From positions 1 through 11,919 of the forward strand of contig JAUQYT010000249.1 in the NCBI GenBank assembly GCA_030587605.1: a DNA stretch of 11,919 bases. Reading direction: 5' to 3'. A program made the translations under genes and the position numbers. The notes under the pieces were generated by a model. The model did no database searches. It was not told the origin of the DNA and saw only the letters and a program-made list of their open reading frames with translations. Of this stretch, positions 5,660 through 11,919 are shown in pieces. This DNA is from Candidatus Njordarchaeum guaymasense (GTDB lineage: Archaea; Asgardarchaeota; Njordarchaeia; Njordarchaeales; Njordarchaeaceae). The number at the start of each line of letters is the position of its first letter. Positions within the stretch are counted from its first letter, which is position 1.

Positions 5660-6208
5660 GTGAGAGCTTTGTCGAAACCTTCTACGAAAATTGATCTCAA
5701 GGAAGTTTTCGGGGCGGCTGTGACGTTGACGTTTGCGCTTGAGATAATATCTATTCTCATAATTATCGGTTCAATTGTGCCGCACGTGATTTCGGTGACG
5801 GGCATATTGGCAGGCATAACTTTTGACATACTGCTTTTCCTGGCTTTCATAGCTGGGGGCATCGCGCTCATGATCATTATAGTATTCGCATCGGCTTTCA
5901 TTAGTGGAAACCGGAAACTTCAAGACAAGATCTTGACTGCTCAGTTCAGGCATCTATCCAAGGTAGCATCAGAAGCAAAGGCACTCTTGTTCATGTTTGG
6001 TATAGCAGTCCTCCTGTTCTGCTTTGCCGGTTTCTACGGCTACTACCTCCTTTGGAAGTATGTTTTTAGCTCGTTCATAGATGGACAGGCTTTCCTACTG
6101 GCAATATTCTTGGCTATCGGAATGATAATAGTATCACTTCTAGCTCAGATTGTCCTAGCTGCAATAGGTAGATTTGCAGTGCGTGCTGAAAAGCTTACAA
6201 GGCGCTGA
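5660..6208 (+). CDS. Four-helix membrane protein, paralogue of the gene at 2126 (unknown function)
   Basis: A 182-residue protein with hydrophobic segments at about residues 17-45, 55-80, 105-132 and 143-172 and basic ends. It aligns along its length with the membrane protein at 2126-2776. Shared pieces are VFG-AVT-TF-LE-ISIL-IIGS, the QDKIL loop (88-92), a Ser/Ala-rich linker, FCFAGFYGYYLLW (120-132) and VSLLAQI (158-164). Even the DNA agrees in places, for example TCACTTCTAGCTCAGATT in both, which points to duplication. It lacks the Lys-rich repeats. The GTG start at 5660 overlaps GGTGAG (5659-5664), which is itself a good ribosome binding site, so TTG at 5669 (four bases downstream of it) may be the real start. 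It converges with the aminotransferase across a shared hairpin. The family is not recognised. Confidence 0.75.
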   Translation: MRALSKPSTKIDLKEVFGAAVTLTFALEIISILIIIGSIVPHVISVTGILAGITFDILLFLAFIAGGIALMIIIVFASAFISGNRKLQDKILTAQFRHLSKVASEAKALLFMFGIAVLLFCFAGFYGYYLLWKYVFSSFIDGQAFLLAIFLAIGMIIVSLLAQIVLAAIGRFAVRAEKLTRR

Positions 6209-6233
6209 ATACCCTCGTTTCGAAAAGAAGAAC

Positions 6234-6254
6234 GGGAGAAACAGCGTTTCTCCC
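6234..6254. terminator. Hairpin between two convergent genes
   Basis: GGGAGAAA (6234-6241), a CAGCG loop and TTTCTCCC (6247-6254) form a perfect 8-bp stem in the 67-base gap between the stops at 6208 and 6276. It could serve both strands. There is no clear T-run on either side. Confidence 0.5.
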
Positions 6255-6275
6255 TCGAGCTGAAATCGCAGACGT

Positions 6276-7484
6276 CTACTTCTTGGATTGCATGTATCCT
6301 TGAAGCTTATTCATCGCTTCGCTGATCATCTCAATTGGGGGAAGAATTACTGTTCTGAAGTGTCCCGACCCATAAGTTGGATCGAACCCTGATCCATATA
6401 CAAAGAGTACTCCTGTTTCCTTCAGCAGGTCCAGTACGAAGTCCTTGTCATCCTTCCATTTCTTCTTGTCAATCGTAATTTTCGGAAAAGCGTAGAACGC
6501 TCCCTCAGGTTTGACACAACTTAGACAAGGGATCTCATTGAACCTCTTGATCATGACGTCTCTTCTCTTCTTTAGCTCCTCGACAAGTACTGGTATGTGA
6601 TCTTGCGGCCCACGTAAGGCTTCAGCCGCTGCGTACTGACACGGAGCGTTTGCGCTTAACCTGATCCTAGCCTCCCTCATCAAAGAATCTTTCAACTCGT
6701 TTAGCTCCCCATTTGGATGGTGGAAACACATCCACCCGATCCTCCACCCCGGCGCTACATAGGTCTTTGACACACCATTCATAACTAACATAGGGACATC
6801 TTTTGCTACAGCGGCTGTGCTGAAGCCTTTTCGCTCAAAAACAAGTTGATCATAAATCTCATCAGAGATTAAGAGCACTCTGTGCTCTGCAACTATGTCA
6901 ACGATCTCCTTGACGCCACTCTCATCTACATGCGCGCCCGTAGGGTTGTTGGGGTTGATAAGGACCACAGCCCTAGTTCTCTTTCTTATCTTCTTCCTCA
7001 AGTCATCGAGGTCGGGTTTCCATCCTTCCTCTTCGATTGTTCTGTAGGTTACCGCCTTACCCCCATAGAACTTTGGAACTGAGATGTATTGTGGGTAAGC
7101 TGGTCCAGGAACGAGGATCTCGTCTCCCGACTCAACTATGGCTCCAAACAAGAAGTTGATTCCTTCAGCTGTACCCGAAGTTACGATGACATTTTCGGGG
7201 GCTAGGTCGACTCCGTTAACCCTCTTCTCTCTCTCACAGACCGCCTCCCTGAGTGGGAGAACGCCTTGGGAATCCGCGTAACCGTTGTAACCCTTGTTCG
7301 TGGCTTCATATAGTGCGCGTCTAACATGCTCAGGGGTTTCAAAACCATAGGCAACAGGATCACCTATGTTGAAATAGAGGATCTTCTTTCCTTGTTTTTC
7401 CAATTGCCTAGCGGCCACGAGAACATCCCTAATCGCATACTCCATGCCCATAACCCGATCAGTTATCCTGATCATGTTGACCAC
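6276..7484 (-). CDS. Class I PLP aminotransferase (alanine/aspartate aminotransferase type)
   Basis: A 402-residue fold-type I aminotransferase that should move an amino group between an amino acid and a 2-oxo acid, likely 2-oxoglutarate, in the cytoplasm. Markers: NIGDP (39-43), SGTAEGINFLFGAI (103-116), NPNNPTG (177-183), SDEIYDQLVF (207-216, Asp208 for the pyridine nitrogen and Tyr211), GVSKTYVAPGWRIGW (237-251, PLP-binding Lys240 and Arg248), and a C-terminal substrate-carboxylate Arg in SGHFRTVILPP. The sequence is of the AlaT/AspC-like archaeal type; the donor amino acid cannot be told. The start is uncertain between GTG 7484, with AGAAGGA very close upstream, and ATG 7475. It is divergent from the lyase at 7942 across a 457-base gap, so the three PLP enzymes need not share one promoter. 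Confidence 0.9.
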   Translation of the reverse strand: MVNMIRITDRVMGMEYAIRDVLVAARQLEKQGKKILYFNIGDPVAYGFETPEHVRRALYEATNKGYNGYADSQGVLPLREAVCEREKRVNGVDLAPENVIVTSGTAEGINFLFGAIVESGDEILVPGPAYPQYISVPKFYGGKAVTYRTIEEEGWKPDLDDLRKKIRKRTRAVVLINPNNPTGAHVDESGVKEIVDIVAEHRVLLISDEIYDQLVFERKGFSTAAVAKDVPMLVMNGVSKTYVAPGWRIGWMCFHHPNGELNELKDSLMREARIRLSANAPCQYAAAEALRGPQDHIPVLVEELKKRRDVMIKRFNEIPCLSCVKPEGAFYAFPKITIDKKKWKDDKDFVLDLLKETGVLFVYGSGFDPTYGSGHFRTVILPPIEMISEAMNKLQGYMQSKK

Positions 7485-7876
7485 GTTCCTTCTAATGACA
7501 GTGTGAAGCGAAACCCTTCAATTAAAACAACTATTCAAACAGTATCTACAACTTGCTTTCGGAAGTCTTATGCAACCTTCCCTCTTTCAATGAGGGACGT
7601 AATCTGCTTTTGGTGCATCATAGAGTTAAACATTATCCTTCTGAAATAGCTTAACATCGTCTCTCATTTACCAAGTTTACAATGATAAATAATCAGGATG
7701 GTTAGGAATCCTCCGACATTAATGCTCTCTGTGAGACAGTAGTATCTTCTTGGGAAACTACCTAAACCGAAAATCAGAAGCTTGTCCCCCCGCGAATAAC
7801 AAATACATACATCGTATGTTTCACAACAAAATACCTGTTAGAGCGCCTCCTCTTAACTTAACAGCATGATAAAGAC

Positions 7877-7885
7877 TATATATAT
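7877..7885 (+). promoter_or_regulatory. TATA box for the TPL-like lyase gene
   Basis: TATATATAT (7877-7885) is the best TATA box in the window. The transcript should start near 7905-7910, leaving a leader of about 35 bases with AGGAGGGG (7925-7932) nine bases before the ATG. Confidence 0.65.
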
Positions 7886-7889
7886 GGCT

Positions 7890-7904
7890 TCTATCAGAGA
7901 TAGA
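7890..7904 (+). promoter_or_regulatory. Operator-like inverted repeat between TATA box and transcript start
   Basis: TCTATC-AGA-GATAGA is a perfect 6-3-6 palindrome placed 5-19 bases after the TATA box. A bound protein here would block RNA polymerase recruitment, the common arrangement for archaeal repressors. The regulator is unknown. Confidence 0.4.
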
Positions 7905-7941
7905 GACACCCGTTTCCCTACAACAGGAGGGGTTTGAAAGA

Positions 7942-9384
7942 ATGTCTATAAAATTGTCTACTGGCAAGGAAATACCTATCGAGATGCATAAGGCGAGGAT
8001 GGTACAGAAAATTCGTTTGCCACCTGTGGAACAGCGGCTTAGCGCTATGGAGGAGGCTGGCTACAATACATTCCTGCTCAAAACCAAGGACATATTCCTT
8101 GACATGCTTACTGACAGTGGCGTAAACGCCATGAGTGATAATCAATTTGCCGGTATGATCAAAACGGACGACGCTTATGCTGGTAGCATGACTTTCTATG
8201 AATTTGCTGAGGCAGTAGAAGCTGTTTTAGGGTTCAAACATGTAATGAACACTCACCAAGGGAGGGCGGCAGAGCACCTAATAGCTAAAGTATTCGCCAA
8301 ACAAGGAGACGTTATACCTACAAACTACCATTTCACCACCACTAAAGCACATATTGAACTCGCGGGAGCAGCATGCTTGGAAATCTACAAGGACGAGGCA
8401 TTAAAGACGAAAAGCACTTACCAATTCAAAGGCGAAATGGATCCACAGAAGTTGAAAGATACCATCAAAAAATACGGTAGAGACAAGATACCATTTGTTC
8501 GGATGGAAGCAACCGCCAATTTGCTCGGTGGACAACCTTTTTCCATGAAGAACTTCAAGGAAATCAGGCAAATTTGCAATGAGAACAAGCTTACCTTGGT
8601 ATTGGATGGAAGTCTGCTTTGCGACAACGCCTATCTCATAAGACAACGAGAAAAAGGGTATGAAAACAAGACGGTTGCAGAGATAGTCAAAGAGATGTGT
8701 AGTCTAGTCGATCTATACTACATGAGCGGAAGAAAAAACACGTGCGTTAGAGGCGGCTGCATAGCGACAAACAACAAAGAGCTCTTTGAGAAAATAAAGC
8801 CTTGGCTTCCAGTGTATGAAGGCTTCTTCACATATGGCGGCATGTCCATGAGAGAAATTGGTGCCATGGCAGTTGGAATGCGAGAAATGGTTGACCCTGA
8901 TGTTGCTGGTTGCTCAATAGAGCAGATAAAGTATTTCGTTAACAAGCTTGCCGAAACTGGGATTCCAGTAGTTACACCGCCAGGCGGACTAGCATGCCAT
9001 TTAGACGCAATGAAGTTCTTACCACAGGTTCCTCAAGCACAATATCCTGCAGGAGCCCTGACAGCCGCACTTTACATAGCGTCAGGTATAAGGGGCATGG
9101 AAAGAGGAACCGTCTCAATGGATAGGGATCAAAATGGCAAGGAAGTCTTCGCAGATTTGGAACTCACAAGAATCGCACTCCCGAGAAGAGTCTACACAAT
9201 ATCACACATTGAATACGCAATTGACAGGATAAATTGGCTGTATAAACACAAGGACCTAATAAAAGGACTAAGATTTACATCTGAACCACCAGTGCTCAGG
9301 TTCTTCCTTGGAAAGTTGGAAGCCATCGACAATTGGGGAAGAGCGCTATCTGAAGTGCTGAAAAAGGAATTAGGCACGTACTGA
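7942..9384 (+). CDS. Tyrosine phenol-lyase/tryptophanase-family PLP lyase, divergent active site
   Basis: A 480-residue member of the beta-eliminating lyase family, closer by eye to tyrosine phenol-lyase (TPL) than to tryptophanase. AGYNTFLLKTKDIFLDMLTDSG (39-60), NAMSDNQFAGM, AYAGS (78-82), HQGR (105-108, PLP phosphate), FTTT (131-134), NLLGGQP (193-199), IPRRVYT-like LPRRVYT (413-419) and LRFF (452-455) are all TPL-like. The PLP lysine is Lys265 in SGRKN. Arg388 in MERG matches the TPL Arg that selects the phenol side chain. Family enzymes split an aromatic amino acid into pyruvate, ammonia and phenol or indole. However, the Arg after the PLP Asp (TPL D-x-x-R) is Leu225, and the conserved GGH histidine is Leu350, so the substrate may differ. 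It has its own TATA box, a palindrome, a strong ribosome binding site and a downstream terminator. Confidence 0.85.
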   Translation: MSIKLSTGKEIPIEMHKARMVQKIRLPPVEQRLSAMEEAGYNTFLLKTKDIFLDMLTDSGVNAMSDNQFAGMIKTDDAYAGSMTFYEFAEAVEAVLGFKHVMNTHQGRAAEHLIAKVFAKQGDVIPTNYHFTTTKAHIELAGAACLEIYKDEALKTKSTYQFKGEMDPQKLKDTIKKYGRDKIPFVRMEATANLLGGQPFSMKNFKEIRQICNENKLTLVLDGSLLCDNAYLIRQREKGYENKTVAEIVKEMCSLVDLYYMSGRKNTCVRGGCIATNNKELFEKIKPWLPVYEGFFTYGGMSMREIGAMAVGMREMVDPDVAGCSIEQIKYFVNKLAETGIPVVTPPGGLACHLDAMKFLPQVPQAQYPAGALTAALYIASGIRGMERGTVSMDRDQNGKEVFADLELTRIALPRRVYTISHIEYAIDRINWLYKHKDLIKGLRFTSEPPVLRFFLGKLEAIDNWGRALSEVLKKELGTY

Positions 9385-9439
9385 ACTCTCTCCGTTCCCC
9401 AGTTGATGAATCTCTCCATGTCGAAAAGAGCAACCTAAT

Positions 9440-9477
9440 CGCTGTTCAAACCGTGACAGCGCTCAATATTCATTTTT
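9440..9477 (+). terminator. Terminator after the TPL-like lyase gene
   Basis: CGCTGT (9440-9445), a 10-base loop and ACAGCG (9456-9461) form a perfect 6-bp stem, and CATTTTTG with a run of five T follows at 9471-9478. It lies 56 bases after the lyase stop. It separates the lyase from the cystathionine-lyase-like gene, which has its own promoter. Confidence 0.5.
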
Positions 9478-9562
9478 GTTTCCTCACATATTCTTTAGAA
9501 AACTCGCCATCTATTTCAGATCATCAGATCTCTACGTCTCTCGATCCGCTCTCAAGAACAGA

Positions 9563-9569
9563 TTTAATT
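9563..9569 (+). promoter_or_regulatory. TATA-like box for the cystathionine-lyase-like gene
   Basis: TTTAATT (9563-9569) is 58 bases ahead of the ATG and directly adjoins the first of two palindromes. A start near 9590 is expected. Confidence 0.4.
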
Positions 9570-9599
9570 TGACGTGGTCACTACAATTGACGTTGTCAA
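9569..9599 (+). promoter_or_regulatory. Tandem 13-bp palindromic operator boxes
   Basis: TTGACGTGGTCAC (9569-9581) and TTGACGTTGTCAA (9587-9599) are two copies of one motif, TTGAC-N3-GTCAA, in the same orientation, 18 bases apart start to start. The second is a perfect 5-3-5 palindrome and the first has one mismatch. They cover the stretch from the TATA box past the expected transcript start. Such placement suggests a dimeric repressor binding twice; which one is unknown. Confidence 0.5.
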
Positions 9600-9626
9600 C
9601 CATACACTAAAAAGGTGACTTGATGA

Positions 9627-10784
9627 ATGAAGTTCGCAACTAAGGCAATCCATGTCGGAGAAGAACCGAATCTCGAAGAAGGGGGTACTGGTGATGTTGT
9701 GACCCCAATTCATTTGGCATCAACATTTGCCAGAAAGGAGATTGAAAAACCTACTGGAGGCTACGAATATTCTAGGAAGAGGAATCCTACAAGAGATGCT
9801 TTGGAGAAAAGATTAGCTGTCATAGAGGATGCGAAATACGCGTTGGCTTTTGCTTCGGGCTTAGCTGCTGAGACAACTTTGTTAATGTCTTTATTGAAGA
9901 AGGGTGACCACATCATAGCCTCCAATGATATTTACGGCGGAACTTGGAGACTGTTCAACAACGTTCTATCTAACTTTGGACTAGAGTTCAGCTATGCTGA
10001 TGCTAGGGATTCAAGTAATCTGGAGAAAGAAATCAAAAAGAGTACAAGGATGATCTGGTTAGAAACGCCAACCAATCCTTTGATGCGGCTGTGCGACATC
10101 AGGAAGATTTCCGAGATTGGGAAGGCGAGGAACATCATAACGGTTGTCGACAACACTTTCATGAGCCCCTATTTTCAAAACCCCCTTGACTTAGGAGCAG
10201 ATATAGTGCTTCACAGCACCACAAAGTATCTCGGAGGGCACAGCGATGTAATTGGAGGAGCTATAATGCTCTCCGACGAAGAATACTACAGAAAACTCAA
10301 ATTTAATCAATACGCCATAGGTGCCACTCCCTCACCCTTTGACTGTTTCTTGGTCTTGAGAGGAATCAAGACTTTAGCATTAAGGATGGAAAGACACAAC
10401 TATAATGCCCAGAAAATAGCGGAGTTTCTCGAGGCACATCCGAAGATTAACAAAGTGAATTACCCAGGACTAAAAAGTCATCCTCAACACGATTTAGCGA
10501 AGAAGCAGATGAGAGGTTTTGGTGGAATGCTCTCATTCGAAATGAAGGGTGACTTTGAGGATGTCAAAACCTTCTTGAGAAGCGTCAAGATCTTCGCGTT
10601 AGCAGTAAGTTTAGGCGGAGTTGAGTCTTTAATTGAACAACCTGCACTAATGTCTCATGCTAGTATACCGAAAAAAGAAAGGGAGACTATTGGAATTAGC
10701 GACAACTTGATCAGAATATCGGCTGGGATCGAAGATTTAGAAGACCTCATAGCTGATTTAAGGCAGGCGTTAGAGAAAACCTAA
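9627..10784 (+). CDS. Cystathionine gamma-lyase/gamma-synthase-family PLP enzyme
   Basis: A 385-residue Cys/Met-metabolism PLP enzyme (fold type I, trans-sulfuration family), full length. TKAIHVGEEPN opens it as usual. YEYSRKRNPTRDALE (46-60) gives the Tyr and Arg that reach the neighbour's PLP phosphate, and ASGLAAETTLL (76-86), VVDNTF with Asp175, and HSTTKYLGGHSD with PLP Lys200 follow. SLGGVESLIEQPALMSHAS is the C-terminal substrate segment. The DIYGGTW loop (101-107) has Gly where methionine gamma-lyases have Cys, which argues against that activity. Cystathionine gamma-lyase (to cysteine and 2-oxobutyrate) or gamma-synthase remain, and the sequence alone does not settle it. ATG 9627 has AAAGGTGA (9611-9618) eight bases upstream. 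It has its own promoter with tandem operators. The downstream aldolase starts 104 bases later and may be cotranscribed. Confidence 0.9.
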   Translation: MKFATKAIHVGEEPNLEEGGTGDVVTPIHLASTFARKEIEKPTGGYEYSRKRNPTRDALEKRLAVIEDAKYALAFASGLAAETTLLMSLLKKGDHIIASNDIYGGTWRLFNNVLSNFGLEFSYADARDSSNLEKEIKKSTRMIWLETPTNPLMRLCDIRKISEIGKARNIITVVDNTFMSPYFQNPLDLGADIVLHSTTKYLGGHSDVIGGAIMLSDEEYYRKLKFNQYAIGATPSPFDCFLVLRGIKTLALRMERHNYNAQKIAEFLEAHPKINKVNYPGLKSHPQHDLAKKQMRGFGGMLSFEMKGDFEDVKTFLRSVKIFALAVSLGGVESLIEQPALMSHASIPKKERETIGISDNLIRISAGIEDLEDLIADLRQALEKT

Positions 10785-10789
10785 ACTCT

Positions 10790-10803
10790 TTAATCAGGAT
10801 TAA
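10790..10803 (+). promoter_or_regulatory. Short palindrome after the cystathionine-lyase-like gene
   Basis: TTAATC-AG-GATTAA is a perfect 6-2-6 inverted repeat six bases after the stop. It could be a weak terminator stem, a binding site, or part of an AT-rich promoter for the aldolase gene. No decision is possible from sequence. Confidence 0.25.
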
Positions 10804-10818
10804 TCTCCCAGCTTCTGT

Positions 10819-10881
10819 ATGGAGGAAGAGTTCACAAGGATGGTTATCAGGAGGAAAGTTAAAGAAAAAGAAACGGTATGA
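10819..10881 (+). CDS. Possible 20-residue leader peptide before the aldolase gene
   Basis: ATG 10819 to TGA 10879-10881 encodes MEEEFTRMVIRRKVKEKETV, ending seven bases before the aldolase ATG. The frame is small and charged and has no clear ribosome binding site of its own. It is noted because the aldolase also lacks a good site (GGAGG at 10850 is too far), so translation could be coupled through this frame. Chance is the likelier explanation. Confidence 0.2.
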   Translation: MEEEFTRMVIRRKVKEKETV

Positions 10882-10888
10882 TCCAAAC

Positions 10889-11743
10889 ATGGAGGCATCA
10901 ATCTTGATTAGTGGCTTGAGTTGTGGCAAGGAGATTCGTTTAGGCAATATATTTGGTGAAGACAACAGGGCATTCGTAGTCGCATACGACCATGGTCTAA
11001 TGCTAGGACCAGTTAAAGGAGTTGTGGAGTTCGAGTCAACCCTCAAGAAAGTCATTACGGGCCGACCTGACGCAATACTGTTAAGTCCCGGTCAAATCAG
11101 CCGCGTGAGCAGAATGTTCTGGGGCAGAGGCTCCCCTTCCGTAATAGTCAGAGCAGACTGGACAAGCGCTGGGCGATATATGTCTGGCACTTTCAAAACT
11201 CTCCAAAGAAGAATGATTCTTACTCCCAGCGAAGCTCTGAGGCTAGGTGCCTCAGCAACAGTGATCTACGCGATTATGGGGTACGAGGATGAAAGCCAAG
11301 AAGCAGATGATTTCGCCCATCTCGCAAGGTTCGCCCGGGACTGCGACAACGCAAGTCTGCCACTCATAGTCGAACCGATACCCCTCGGTCCAAAGGTAAC
11401 TGGATCGAACTTCGCAGACACACTTGGTTTAATCGTCAGGATGGCTGTCGAGGCTGGCGCCGACGTTATAAAGTGTTCTTATACTGGCAACAAGGAGTCC
11501 TTCAAGAAAGTTGTCCAAGCTGCCGGCGCTGCCAAGGTCTTGGTTCTTGGCGGAGAGAAGATGCCTGACCGGGCCGCCCTCCAGCTCGCCTCAGACGCAA
11601 TCGAAAGTGGAGCATCAGGCGTCGTCTTCGGTCGCAACGTCATCCAGTCAGCGAACCCACTTGCAATGACAAAAGCAATACGAGCACTGGTGCACGAAGG
11701 AGCAAGAGTGGAGGAAGCTGTCAAGATACTGGGCGGCGCCTGA
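10889..11743 (+). CDS. DhnA/FbaB-type class I aldolase (archaeal ADH-synthase or fructose-bisphosphate aldolase family)
   Basis: A 284-residue TIM-barrel Schiff-base aldolase of the DeoC/LacD/DhnA superfamily. GKEIRLGNIFGEDNRAFVVAYDHG (13-36) carries the Asp-His-Gly of the active site (Asp34). ADVIKCSYTGNKESFKKVV (191-209) carries the Schiff-base Lys195, and VVFGRNVIQSANP (246-258) is the phosphate-binding end. The set fits 2-amino-3,7-dideoxyheptulosonate (ADH) synthase of the archaeal aromatic amino acid pathway, archaeal class I fructose-bisphosphate aldolase, and LsrF-type proteins. I cannot choose among them. RMFWGRGSPSVIVRADWTSAG replaces the usual substrate loop, so the substrate may be unusual. 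ATG 10889 is the first possible start in this frame after the previous gene. There is no clear ribosome binding site close to it. It converges with the gene at the right edge, stops eight bases apart. Confidence 0.8.
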   Translation: MEASILISGLSCGKEIRLGNIFGEDNRAFVVAYDHGLMLGPVKGVVEFESTLKKVITGRPDAILLSPGQISRVSRMFWGRGSPSVIVRADWTSAGRYMSGTFKTLQRRMILTPSEALRLGASATVIYAIMGYEDESQEADDFAHLARFARDCDNASLPLIVEPIPLGPKVTGSNFADTLGLIVRMAVEAGADVIKCSYTGNKESFKKVVQAAGAAKVLVLGGEKMPDRAALQLASDAIESGASGVVFGRNVIQSANPLAMTKAIRALVHEGARVEEAVKILGGA

Positions 11744-11751
11744 AATCCACC

Positions 11752-11919
11752 TTAGAGGATTCCTGAAGCCGATAGCTTCGGTATTTTGTCTCCAAGCATT
11801 TTTCTTGATTCCCTTATTATCGCGTTGCAGTATAGCCAGAGGAAGTCATGGAAATAGTGAAACTTCTCCACCATTTCCCTATCATATACAATTTCTCCCT
11901 TCTCACCCTTCAGCAAATA
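11752..11919 (-). CDS. C-terminal part of an unrecognised gene
   Basis: The minus strand is open from the window edge to a TAA at 11752-11754 and encodes 55 residues, including EMVEKFHYFHDFLWLYCNAI and RESRKMLGDKIPKLSASGIL. The composition (aromatic, charged, helix-like) and the clean stop next to a convergent gene argue that it is real coding sequence. The 5' end lies outside the window. I do not recognise the family. Confidence 0.5.
   Translation of the reverse strand, partial: YLLKGEKGEIVYDREMVEKFHYFHDFLWLYCNAIIRESRKMLGDKIPKLSASGIL

Larger units (their letters stand above)
7485..7941. other. 457-base divergent intergenic region
   Basis: It separates the minus-strand aminotransferase from the plus-strand lyase. 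I see no gene here. On the right are a TATA box, an inverted repeat and a strong ribosome binding site for the lyase. On the left, ATTAAAAC (7521-7528) may be a TATA-like site for the aminotransferase on the other strand. Small inverted repeats are TCCCTC/GAGGGA (7579-7584 / 7592-7597) and ACATAC-ATC-GTATGT (7805-7819). Their roles are unknown. Confidence 0.5.

Noticed and set aside
7326..7649. 107-residue plus-strand frame at the 5' end of the aminotransferase
   Set aside because: Half lies antisense to the enzyme, and the rest is AT-rich intergenic sequence without a ribosome binding site or family likeness.
9398..9470. C/D box sRNA starting at TTGATGA
   Set aside because: A C-box-like word exists, but no CTGA D box or properly spaced C'/D' boxes follow; the hairpin and T-run fit a terminator.
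9627..10784. Methionine gamma-lyase
   Set aside because: The active-site loop has Gly (DIYGGTW) where methionine gamma-lyases have the specific Cys.

Overview
The window looks like chromosomal DNA from an archaeon with mid-range GC. The evidence is AT-rich TATA boxes 25-30 bases ahead of likely transcript starts, GGTGA/GGAGG-type ribosome binding sites, TTG and GTG starts, a Nep1 (Emg1) rRNA methyltransferase homologue, a radical SAM protein of the SPL type, and a DhnA-type class I aldolase of the archaeal kind. Assignment to an uncultured Thermoproteota lineage such as Bathyarchaeia is an inference from gene style, not something the sequence proves.

Layout. Bases 1-1066: the tail of a plus-strand gene, a shared hairpin terminator, and a minus-strand PfkB sugar kinase (KDG-kinase type). 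Bases 1174-3750: a radical SAM protein, a four-helix membrane protein with a lysine-rich tandem-repeat head, and a DapA-family lyase/aldolase. Bases 3751-5590 are a disturbed block. It holds a GC-rich, transposon-like 114-bp element with inverted ends and a 5-bp flanking repeat, a nep1 gene missing its 3' end, an intact glyoxalase/VOC gene, and a cas1 gene that has lost its N-terminal domain and its normal C-terminus. A 13-bp GC repeat occurs at both sides of this block. Bases 5660-6208: a second copy of the membrane protein, without the repeat head.

Bases 6276-10784 form a cluster of three PLP enzymes: a class I aminotransferase (minus strand), a tyrosine phenol-lyase/tryptophanase-family lyase, and a cystathionine gamma-lyase/synthase-family enzyme. 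Each of the last two has its own promoter with an operator-like palindrome. A DhnA/FbaB-type aldolase (10889-11743) follows. The window ends in the C-terminus of an unrecognised minus-strand gene.

Together the intact genes suggest sugar-acid (KDG-type) metabolism at the left and amino acid breakdown to 2-oxo acids at the right, with a scar of mobile or CRISPR-related DNA between them. No CRISPR array, tRNA, rRNA or transposase gene was found. The observations most worth follow-up are the orphan cas1 remnant with its neighbouring transposon-like element, the lyase with replaced active-site residues, and the tandem palindromes ahead of the cystathionine-lyase-like gene.
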